This document shows, piece after piece, positions 57,754 to 64,000 of a DNA stretch of 64,000 bases. A program made the position numbers and the translations under genes. The stretch comes from Nocardia flavorosea NBRC 108225 (lineage in GTDB: Bacteria; Actinomycetota; Actinomycetes; Mycobacteriales; Mycobacteriaceae): positions 62,001 through 126,000 of the forward strand of contig NZ_BDCG01000008.1 of the NCBI RefSeq assembly GCF_001613385.1. Reading direction: 5' to 3'. Position 1 is the first letter of the stretch, and the number at the start of each line of letters is the position of its first letter. The notes beneath the pieces were generated by a model. The model saw only the letters and a list, made by a program, of their open reading frames with translations, was not told the DNA's origin and did not search any database.

Positions 57754-59423
57754 GCGGCGCACCCGGCGAGCGGCCGGCAGCCCGCCCGGATACCGGCGCG
57801 CCGACACGGGACACCACCGGCGAAGGACCATGGCAGCGCCTGAACCGCCGCATGCTCCTGGTGCATCCGGTGCAGGCGGTCATGAAGTTCCTGCCGGCGG
57901 TGATCGGCGGCGCGGTCCTCGGGGTCAGTTCCGGGAATCCACTGTGGGCCCTGCTGGGCCCGGTCATCGTCGTCCCGTACGGACTCGCCCTCTGGTTCAC
58001 CACCACCTATCGGATGAGCCCCACCCACGTCGAACTCCGCACCGGCGTGATCCAGCGGAAACGATTGTCGGTGCCGCGGGCCCGGATCCGGTCGGTGGAT
58101 ATCGAGGCCGACCCGCTGCACCGGGTCCTGGGGCTGGCCGCGGTGGTGATCGGTACCGGGCAGGAAGCCGGGGCCGACGATCGGTTCACTCTCGACGCGC
58201 TGGCCGCCGATCAAGTAAGCCCGCTGCGTACCGAGTTGCTCGCTCACACCCGGCGGCCCCATATCTCCGCCGACGCCCCCGGCGCATCCGAACTCGATCC
58301 GGACGACACCGCCGTACCCGCCGGTGCGGATGCTGGCCACACGGGCGCGATGGTGGGTGAGGACACCGATTCCACGACGGAACCCGAAACCGGGGCCGCA
58401 GCGGGTCGGGAGATCGGGCATTGGCGGGCGGAGTGGGTGCGCTATGCGCCGCTGTCGCTGACCGGGTTTGCTCTCGCCGCTTCCGCCCTCGGTATCGCCG
58501 CCCAGTTCGGTTTGGGCTCCGCCGAGATCCGGGTCGACCGGGAGGCCGTGGATACGGTGCGCGGCGTCGGCGTCGCGGCGCTGATCATCCTCGGCGTACT
58601 GCTCCTGGCCACCCTCGTGGTGGTGGTCAGCGTGGCGGCCTGTGCGCACTATCTGATCACATACTTCGGGCTGCGGGTCACCGATTACGGCAGCACCCTG
58701 CAGGTCCGGCGCGGCCTGTTCACCCTGCGCCAGATCACCCTCGACACGGCCCGGTTACGCGGGGCCACGATCATCGAGCCTCTGCTGTTGCGCTCGGCCG
58801 GCGCCGCTCAGCTCGAAGCGATCATGACCGGCGAGAACCCGAGGCAGAAAGTTCTACCGCAGTCGCCCCGAGCAGCCATCGAACGCACCCTTGCCGATCT
58901 GCTACGGCCCCGGCGTGGTCGGCCCGCCCCGGACCCCGAGGCGCTACCGCATCTTCGGGCGCCCGCCCGGATCCCGCTCACCCCGCACGGACCGGCGGCC
59001 CGGCGCCGCCGCTATATCCGGGCAGGCTGGCCGGTGCCACTGGTTCTGGCAGCGTTGGCAATTCCCACGGCCGCCGGATGGCAGGTCGCGGCGTGGTGGT
59101 GGCTGATCCCGATCGCACTCGTCCCGATCTGCGCACTGCTCGCCGAGGACCGTTACCGCGGGCTCGGCCACGCGGTCCTGCCCGCGGAAGCCGGCGCGCC
59201 GACCTGGCTGGTGGTCCGATCCGGCTCCCTCGACCGGGAGCGTTCCTGTCTGGAAGCACCCGGCATCATCGGCTGGACGGTCCGGCAGTCCTTCTGGCAG
59301 CGCCGTGCCGGCCTGGCCACGCTCTCGGCGGCGACCGCCGCCGGCAAGAAGGTCTATTCGATCCCGGATATCCCGCTGGACCAGGTCCGCCCCCTGATCG
59401 AAAAGGTCACCCCGGACCTCTGA
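57750..59423 (+). CDS. PH-domain (bPH2/DUF304) membrane protein, second of pair (YdbT-like)
   Basis: A 557-residue protein with several membrane segments and three PH-like modules. The first is at about 80-160 (YRMSPTHVELRTGVIQRKRLSVPRARIRSVDIEADPL), the second at about 300-390 (YFGLRVTDYGSTLQVRRGLFTLRQITLDTARLRG), and the third near the C-terminus (LVVRSGSLDRERSCLEAPGIIGWTV). ATG 57750 overlaps the previous stop. It likely forms a membrane complex with the first protein. Function unknown. It ends 37 bases before repeat copy B. Confidence 0.82.
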   Translation: MSGAPGERPAARPDTGAPTRDTTGEGPWQRLNRRMLLVHPVQAVMKFLPAVIGGAVLGVSSGNPLWALLGPVIVVPYGLALWFTTTYRMSPTHVELRTGVIQRKRLSVPRARIRSVDIEADPLHRVLGLAAVVIGTGQEAGADDRFTLDALAADQVSPLRTELLAHTRRPHISADAPGASELDPDDTAVPAGADAGHTGAMVGEDTDSTTEPETGAAAGREIGHWRAEWVRYAPLSLTGFALAASALGIAAQFGLGSAEIRVDREAVDTVRGVGVAALIILGVLLLATLVVVVSVAACAHYLITYFGLRVTDYGSTLQVRRGLFTLRQITLDTARLRGATIIEPLLLRSAGAAQLEAIMTGENPRQKVLPQSPRAAIERTLADLLRPRRGRPAPDPEALPHLRAPARIPLTPHGPAARRRRYIRAGWPVPLVLAALAIPTAAGWQVAAWWWLIPIALVPICALLAEDRYRGLGHAVLPAEAGAPTWLVVRSGSLDRERSCLEAPGIIGWTVRQSFWQRRAGLATLSAATAAGKKVYSIPDIPLDQVRPLIEKVTPDL

Positions 59424-59460
59424 CCCACCAAGGGCACCCCGACCCCGACGCGACCAGCGG

Positions 59461-59598
59461 TGGTGCCGAGTCTTACGAGGCCCTGGAAGGTTTCGGCCCG
59501 TCCCTGCTGTCCGTGCTCGATGCGATGCGGCGAAGCCGCGAGTGAGTGCGGACAGCAGGGACCTCGGGGGCCGAAACCCGCGCCGACGGAGTCGGCGC
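59461..59598 (+). repeat. Intergenic hairpin repeat, copy B (best-preserved stem)
   Basis: Outer arms GGTTTCGGCCC (59489-59499) and GGGCCGAAACC (59568-59578) and a perfect 14-bp inner stem (59500-59513 with 59549-59562) enclose the apex GCGATGCGGCGAAGCCGC. A separate small hairpin GCGCCGAC-GGA-GTCGGCGC (59580-59598) closes the right end, and TGGTGCCGAGTC starts the left. It lies between two convergent genes. Confidence 0.9.
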
Positions 59599-59611
59599 CA
59601 CAAGACACCGT

Positions 59612-59959
59612 TCAGGTTTGACAGTGGCGGGTCGGGGCGACCCGGAGATCGGGTTCGTCCGCGACTACGCGCAGCCCGGGGCGTTCGTCCGGACTCGAAT
59701 GGTTACCCATCCACGACAGCAGCGACCAGCGCGACAGCCCGGACAGCGCCGAACCGAGGCTGAGGAACGAGCCGCTGGAGATGAGCGATCCGAAGGATCC
59801 GACCGAACCGATCGACAGCACCGATCCGGCACTGCCGATGGACAGGATGGAATACGCCGATCCGATGGACAGGATCGACCTCTCGGACCTGATGGAAAGA
59901 ATCGACCGCGACGCGCGCCGACTCCGGATCGACCTGTGCGAATGCTCGACAGTCGCCAT
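59612..59959 (-). CDS. Nonapeptide-repeat protein of unknown function
   Basis: A 115-residue protein. After a basic N-terminus (1-18), residues 19-81 consist of seven consecutive nine-residue units, S-[IVF]-[LG]-S-[IL]-[GRI]-S-x-x, such as SILSIGSAG and SVLSIGSVG. A polar tail (about 85-115) follows. The regular Ser/Leu/Gly periodicity suggests a solenoid, perhaps beta-helical, or a membrane-interacting helix. I cannot assign a family or function. It converges with the PH-domain gene across repeat copy B. The opposite strand also stays open here, so confidence in coding is moderate, but the exact peptide periodicity supports it. Confidence 0.6.
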   Translation of the reverse strand: MATVEHSHRSIRSRRASRSILSIRSERSILSIGSAYSILSIGSAGSVLSIGSVGSFGSLISSGSFLSLGSALSGLSRWSLLSWMGNHSSPDERPGLRVVADEPDLRVAPTRHCQT

Positions 59960-60028
59960 ATCCCCGGTTTACCACAACCGGGCCTGTTTTCCGGCGCACG
60001 TATGCACCGGAAATACCGCGGGGTTCGA

Positions 60029-60820
60029 CTAGCCGACGGTGAAGAAGCCCAGGGTCGGGGCGAACGAGCAGGTGCGCGCCTCGGTTTCGGTGGCCTGGGT
60101 GGTGAGCCCGCCGCCGATGACGGCGACAACGCGCCCGGTGCCCGTGTTCGCGATCGCCGAAAGCGTCGCGGGACCGTCGGGATTGATCTTCGCTTCGTCG
60201 GTGAGCACCTCGGTGCCGACCGCGCCGGTATCGATATTGCGCCACTGCACCGTCATCGGCTGCGGCTGTTCGGCCGTGGGACGTTCGGTGCCGAGTGCGG
60301 TGAACACGAAACCCGTCTGGCCGGCGGCCGGGCCGGGCGGCGGCAGCTGCGCCGGGCCGGGGACCGCGAGGGCAGTGCCGACGGAATCGCCGGACGGGGC
60401 GATACACCCCTTACCGATCGTCGGGTAGAGGAACTGGGCGATCACCGGCCCGGATTCCGGGATATCGGGGCCGCCGCCACCGCTCCCGTCCAGGAAGGTG
60501 ATGACCCGTTCCAGAGTCGATTTGATCTGCGGGGGCAGATTTACCGTATCCAGCAGAGCGCGGGCCTGCGCCAGGATCGCGGCCTGGGGGCTACCCGGCG
60601 CGGCGATATCCTGGGCGATGGGCGCCGCCGGTGGATTGACGATAACCGGGGCCAGGGCGGCGAGAACGTCGACCGGGACCCCTTCGGGGACCATCGGGAC
60701 GCTGTTCACCGATGTTTCGGTGGCCGGGGCCGCGACGGCCGTCGCGGGCGCCACGAGGGAGGCGCCCGCCGCAATGGCGAGCGCGGACATTGCGATCCGC
60801 GATCCTCGGGTGCGAAGCAC
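60029..60820 (-). CDS. Exported Ala/Pro-rich protein (Rv1157c-like)
   Basis: A 263-residue protein with a signal peptide (AMSALAIAAGASLVAPATAVAA, cleavage near residue 31) and a mature part carrying a proline-rich stretch. GKGCIAPSGDSVGTALAVPGPAQLPPPGP and the C-terminal TCSFAPTLGFFTVG provide two cysteines that could form a disulfide. The position near pimE suits the mycobacterial Rv1157c/Rv1158c exported proteins, but this is tentative. The start is GTG 60820. Confidence 0.75.
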   Translation of the reverse strand: MLRTRGSRIAMSALAIAAGASLVAPATAVAAPATETSVNSVPMVPEGVPVDVLAALAPVIVNPPAAPIAQDIAAPGSPQAAILAQARALLDTVNLPPQIKSTLERVITFLDGSGGGGPDIPESGPVIAQFLYPTIGKGCIAPSGDSVGTALAVPGPAQLPPPGPAAGQTGFVFTALGTERPTAEQPQPMTVQWRNIDTGAVGTEVLTDEAKINPDGPATLSAIANTGTGRVVAVIGGGLTTQATETEARTCSFAPTLGFFTVG

Positions 60821-61195
60821 TGGTCTAGCCGTCCTTACCTCGGGTACATCTGGGCGACGCTGAAAAGCCGTCGTTTCGGGGTCACTCTAAGGACACTGGC
60901 GCGCGTTGTACAGCACCGGGGTAGCGATTGCGACCCCTATTTCGCTGTGATACCAGACAGTAACGGGTAACCATTGTGACATGTGTGAAATTTGAGTCGA
61001 ATGCCTATGTGTGTCGCGTCGGTAGCCCGATGTTTCCGGGCATCGCCGGTTTCCGCTCGGCGACACCCCGCCGAAGATCCGGCCAACCGGTCGCACAGCA
61101 CCCCCACACGGTCGGGTTAATGTATTCCGCGCCGGAAACTCCTGCCGCCGCGCCGGGTCCGGCCACCGACCCGGACCGACTCGAAAGCCCATGTC
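60821..61195. other. Gene-free gap between the exported protein start and pimE start
   Basis: Divergent upstream region of about 375 bases, holding promoters for both genes. It has a locally AT-richer part (60940-61015), with TGTGACATGTGTGA as a short direct repeat near 60976-60989. No gene is visible. Confidence 0.5.
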
Positions 61196-62458
61196 TTGAA
61201 TCAGCCCAGCGCCCGGACCGACCTTCGGGGGTTCACACCGTTTCGCCTGGCCCTGGCGGCGCTGGGAATCAGCGTGGCGGTACGCCTGCTGTGGATGCTG
61301 CTGACGCCCAACGGTATGAACCTGGTGGATCTCCACGTCTACGTGGACGGTTCGGCGTCGCTGCTCACCGACCGTCTCTACGATTTCACCTACGCGGAGA
61401 AGACCCCCGATTTCCCGCTCCCATTCACCTATCCACCGTTCGCCGCCGTCGTCTTCTTCCCGCTGCACTTCCTGCCCTTCACCGCGGTCGCGGTGCTGTG
61501 GTTGTTCGCGATCGTCGCCGCCCTCTACTGGGTGGTGCGGATCGCGTTCGAGTTGATGCTGGGCCCGGAGGCAGTGACCGAGCCGCGGTGGCGGACCGCC
61601 GCGGTGGCGTGGACAGCGGTGGGCCTGTGGTTCGAACCCGTACGCACGACGATCGACTACGGGCAGGTGAACGTCTTCCTTATGCTCGGGGTGATGCTCG
61701 CCGTCCGCAGTACGCGGTGGTGGCTCTCGGGGACGCTGGTCGGGGTGGTCGCGGGGATCAAGCTGACGCCGGCTATCAGCGGGCTGTATTTCCTGGCGCG
61801 GCGCCGCTGGCTCGCGGCGGCCTGGTCGGCGGTGGTCTTCGGCTTGACGGTCGGGGCCAGTTTCCTGATCAATCCCCAGGAGACCCGGCGCTACTTCGGC
61901 ACCCTGCTCGGTGATGCCGACCGGATCGGCCCGGTGGGGTCGGTGTGGAACCAGTCACTGCGCGGGGCACTGAGCCGGCTGCTGGGTACCGATGTCGGCA
62001 CCGGGCCGTGGTGGATCGGCGGCGTCCTGGTGATGGCGGCACTGGGCTGGTTCGCCTGGCGGGCGCTGCGCCGCGACGATCTGCTGGGTACCGCGCTGAT
62101 CGTGCAGTTGTTCGGGTTGCTGATCTCGCCGATCTCCTGGTCGCATCACTGGGGCTGGCTGGTACCGACAGTCCTCTGGCTGCTCTACGGCCCCTTCCGG
62201 GAGGTGGCCGGGGCGAAGATCCTGGCCGGGTACTGGTTGCTCACCACCCTGGTCGGCGCACCGTGGGTGCTGTCGTTCCTGCAGGATTCGATCTGGACGA
62301 TCTCGCGGTGGGGAGTGTGGTCGTGGCTGGGCGCCGTCGACGTGATCGGTGTGCTCGCGCTCTACGCCTGGACGCTCTGGGCGGGCCGGACGGTTTCCCG
62401 GGTCAACGCCCCGCCAGCCGATCTATCTCCCGGGCCAGCGCCACGTCCTGTGCCGTGA
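61196..62458 (+). CDS. pimE: Polyprenol-phosphate-mannose-dependent alpha-1,2-mannosyltransferase PimE
   Basis: A 420-residue GT87 glycosyltransferase with about 10 membrane segments. DLHVYVDGSASLLTDRLYDF holds the catalytic aspartate (DxxxY) of the first periplasmic loop, followed by PFTYPPFAAVVFFPL. WNQSLRGALSRL and SPISWSHHWGWLVP are conserved GT87 blocks. It adds mannose to phosphatidylinositol mannosides (PIM4 to PIM5/6) at the outer face. Next to phhB and near typA as in Rv1159. The start is a TTG at 61196. Its last 56 bases overlap the convergent phhB. Confidence 0.88.
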   Translation: MNQPSARTDLRGFTPFRLALAALGISVAVRLLWMLLTPNGMNLVDLHVYVDGSASLLTDRLYDFTYAEKTPDFPLPFTYPPFAAVVFFPLHFLPFTAVAVLWLFAIVAALYWVVRIAFELMLGPEAVTEPRWRTAAVAWTAVGLWFEPVRTTIDYGQVNVFLMLGVMLAVRSTRWWLSGTLVGVVAGIKLTPAISGLYFLARRRWLAAAWSAVVFGLTVGASFLINPQETRRYFGTLLGDADRIGPVGSVWNQSLRGALSRLLGTDVGTGPWWIGGVLVMAALGWFAWRALRRDDLLGTALIVQLFGLLISPISWSHHWGWLVPTVLWLLYGPFREVAGAKILAGYWLLTTLVGAPWVLSFLQDSIWTISRWGVWSWLGAVDVIGVLALYAWTLWAGRTVSRVNAPPADLSPGPAPRPVP

Positions 62459-62693
62459 GCCCGCCCGCGGAATGCGTGGACAGCACGAAGGTCACCTTGC
62501 GCCAGCGGATATCGATATCCGGATGGTGATTCGCCGCCTCGGCGGCCTCCGCGACGCGGCGCACGAGTTCGATACCGGCCGGAAAGGACGATGCTTCGAC
62601 GGTGCGGTTGATCGTATCGCCGGCACGCGACCATTCCGGCAGCGAATCGAGCGCGTCGGTGATCTCGGTTTCGGTGAGCAGTGGTGTGGTCAT
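62403..62693 (-). CDS. phhB: 4a-hydroxytetrahydrobiopterin dehydratase (PCD/DCoH)
   Basis: A 96-residue protein. FPAGIELVRRVAEAAEAANHHPDIDIRWRKVTFVLSTHSAGGLTAQD contains the HHPDxxxxWxxV catalytic motif near residues 55-65. It dehydrates 4a-hydroxytetrahydropterin. It converges with pimE (56-bp overlap). The order pimE-phhB fits Rv1159-Rv1159A. Confidence 0.9.
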   Translation of the reverse strand: MTTPLLTETEITDALDSLPEWSRAGDTINRTVEASSFPAGIELVRRVAEAAEAANHHPDIDIRWRKVTFVLSTHSAGGLTAQDVALAREIDRLAGR

Positions 62694-62768
62694 ACGCCCG
62701 TGGTACCCCGCGAATTCGCATTCTCACAACAGTGGCCGCAGGCGATTCGCCGGCCGTCCCGGATCGGC

Positions 62769-62945
62769 TCAGGCGGCGCGCGCCTTCTTCAGGCCCTTTT
62801 TCAATTCCTTGCCGGTGGCGCCCGTGGCTTCCAGACGCTTCATCCGCATGATCACGACCGGGCATTTCACGCAGCGCGTCTTTCTTCGACAGCACTTCTT
62901 CTTCGGCTTGAGGCTCGACACCTCTTTCGCCTTGACCTTGCCCAT
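62769..62945 (-). CDS. Small Lys/Cys-rich protein of unknown function
   Basis: A 58-residue basic protein. SLKPKKKCCRRKTRCVKCPVVIMRMKRL has four cysteines (CC-x5-C-x2-C) suited to zinc binding and over 25% Lys/Arg, as in small ribosome- or RNA-associated proteins. The remainder is GKELKKGLKKARAA. It starts at ATG 62945, 148 bases before typA on the other strand. Similar small proteins occur in actinobacteria, but I cannot name one with certainty. Confidence 0.7.
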   Translation of the reverse strand: MGKVKAKEVSSLKPKKKCCRRKTRCVKCPVVIMRMKRLEATGATGKELKKGLKKARAA

Positions 62946-63093
62946 GCGGGTTAGCATACCCTTACCTTGGGCGGCGCGAACAAGCGACCACAGGCCCCGG
63001 TAGGGTGTACCCGGCCCAGATGCCCGGTGAGTCCTTATCTCCCTATTCCAGGGTCCGACCGAGAAGCAACAGCCAACAGCAGGAGGAACCGGC

Positions 63094-64000
63094 GTGTCGT
63101 CTGCACGCGATTTTCGCAACGTCGCCATCGTGGCACACGTCGACCACGGCAAGACGACACTCGTCGATGCCATGCTGCGGCAGTCCGGCGCTTTCGCCGA
63201 ACGCGCCGAACTCGTCGATCGAGTGATGGATTCCGGCGATCTGGAGCGCGAGAAGGGCATCACCATTCTCGCCAAGAACACCGCCGTCCACCGGCACCAT
63301 CCGGACGGCAGCGTTACCGTCATCAATGTCATCGACACCCCCGGCCACGCCGATTTCGGCGGTGAGGTCGAACGCGGCCTGTCCATGGTCGACGGCGTGG
63401 TGCTGCTCGTGGACGCCTCCGAGGGGCCGCTGCCGCAGACCCGGTTCGTCCTGCGCAAGGCTCTCGCGGCCTGCCTGCCGGTGATCCTGGTGGTGAACAA
63501 AACCGACCGCCCCGATGCCCGCATCGCCGAGGTCGTCGAGGAAAGCCACGATCTGCTGCTGGACCTCGCCTCCGATCTCGACGACGATGCCGCCGAGGCC
63601 GCCGAACTCGCCCTGGATCTGCCGGTGCTCTACGCCTCGGGCCGCGCGGGCAAGGCGTCCAAGGAACAGCCGCAGAACGGCGAGGTGCCGAACGCGGACA
63701 ATCTGGACGCACTGTTCGATGTGCTGCTCCAGAACATCCCCGCCCCCAAGGGCAACCCGGCCGCGCCGCTGCAGGCCCATGTCACCAACCTCGACGCGTC
63801 GGCCTTCCTGGGCCGGCTCGCGCTGGTGCGGATCCACAACGGCGAACTCCGCAAAGGGCAGAACGTCGCGTGGATGCACGCGGACGGAGTGAAGAACGTC
63901 AAGATCACCGAACTGCTGCAGACCGTCGGGGTCGAACGACAGCCGGGTGAGGTCGCGGTGGCCGGCGATATCGTCGCCGTCGCCGGAATCGCCGACATCA
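63094..64000 (+). CDS. typA: Ribosome-associated GTPase TypA/BipA, 3' partial
   Basis: The first 302 residues of a translational GTPase. The G1 motif HVDHGKTT is near residues 14-21, followed by REKGITI (switch I/G2), IDTPGHADFGGEVER (G3), NKTDRPD (G4) and the beginning of domain 2 (IPAPKGNPAAPLQAHVTNLD). It binds the 70S ribosome under stress and helps assembly at low temperature. GTG 63094 with AGGAGG 7 bases upstream is the start. The gene runs off the right edge; the full family length is about 610-640 residues. Confidence 0.93.
   Translation, partial: MSSARDFRNVAIVAHVDHGKTTLVDAMLRQSGAFAERAELVDRVMDSGDLEREKGITILAKNTAVHRHHPDGSVTVINVIDTPGHADFGGEVERGLSMVDGVVLLVDASEGPLPQTRFVLRKALAACLPVILVVNKTDRPDARIAEVVEESHDLLLDLASDLDDDAAEAAELALDLPVLYASGRAGKASKEQPQNGEVPNADNLDALFDVLLQNIPAPKGNPAAPLQAHVTNLDASAFLGRLALVRIHNGELRKGQNVAWMHADGVKNVKITELLQTVGVERQPGEVAVAGDIVAVAGIADI

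Noticed and set aside
59612..59959. CRISPR-like array from regular 27-base periodicity
   Set aside because: The periodicity comes from the nonapeptide coding repeats; units are contiguous without unique spacers, and no cas genes are present.
59546..60970. Plus-strand 474-codon frame through the repeat, nonapeptide and exported protein genes
   Set aside because: No domain; signal peptide and nonapeptide periodicity both lie on the minus strand.

Overview
The window reads as a chromosomal segment of a high-GC actinomycete in the Nocardia/Mycobacteriales group. The main evidence is its gene content: mycobacterial-type housekeeping genes occur in nearly the order I remember from Mycobacterium tuberculosis around Rv1159-Rv1239 (pimE, phhB, typA, fbiC, fdxC, dapC, proline catabolism genes, fadD36, dapD, dapE, LOG protein, folP2, gpgS, tagA, Rv1211, glgA/glgM, glgC, Rv1217c-1219c, Rv1220c, sigE, rseA, htrA, tatB, mrp, Rv1230c, Rv1232c, corA). 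GTG starts, 4-bp ATGA/GTGA overlaps and predicted leaderless promoters also fit. The genus call is inference; no rRNA or other marker is present.

Layout. 1-7.6 kb: the end of a siderophore-type ABC exporter/importer gene, then a TetR regulator divergent from a Baeyer-Villiger-type monooxygenase, short-chain dehydrogenase and esterase operon, then a FadD15-like acyl-CoA ligase. 7.6-13.3 kb: a decayed HAD/PlsC acyltransferase, a DHA2 efflux pump, an orphan OpuAC-type binding lipoprotein and malic enzyme. 13.7-20 kb: a PHP phosphoesterase, a frameshifted corA, a SUFU-like protein, a GSP17M-like membrane protein, a CitE-like lyase, and the soluble MgtE-N/CBS and DUF1003 pair. 20-25 kb: two tandem lytic transglycosylases, a dead TnpB element, and mrp. 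25-39 kb: a DivIVA-motif protein, tagA, DUF3117, rlmA, truncated hemoglobin, glgA/glgC, an ABC exporter with its TetR, an O-methyltransferase, and the sigE-rseA-htrA-tatB envelope stress cluster. 39-41 kb: two genes without assigned function. 41-54 kb: gpgS-folP2, LOG, dapE/dapD, a MazEF pair, fadD36, a TetR/MpaB pair, proline dehydrogenase and P5C dehydrogenase, dapC and fdxC. 54.5-64 kb: fbiC, two PH-domain membrane proteins, a nonapeptide-repeat protein, an exported protein, pimE, phhB, a small Cys/Lys-rich protein and the start of typA.

Working together: dapC, dapD and dapE belong to one diaminopimelate pathway; glgC and glgA/glgM feed alpha-glucan synthesis; gpgS starts methylglucose lipopolysaccharide synthesis; pimE elongates phosphatidylinositol mannosides; fbiC makes the F420 chromophore; sigE, rseA, htrA and tatB handle envelope stress and export; PutA and PruA degrade proline.

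The most interesting non-genic signal is a family of five intergenic repeats (near 7.6, 11.9, 43.0, 49.9 and 59.5 kb). They share conserved outer arms and a conserved apex, while the inner stems of the two best copies have unrelated sequences that still pair perfectly. Other points: a TnpB remnant with a plausible guide RNA region abutting mrp, two multiply frameshifted genes, a nine-residue-repeat protein, a tandem TetR operator, and an apparent inversion of the Rv1209-Rv1224 block relative to M. tuberculosis.
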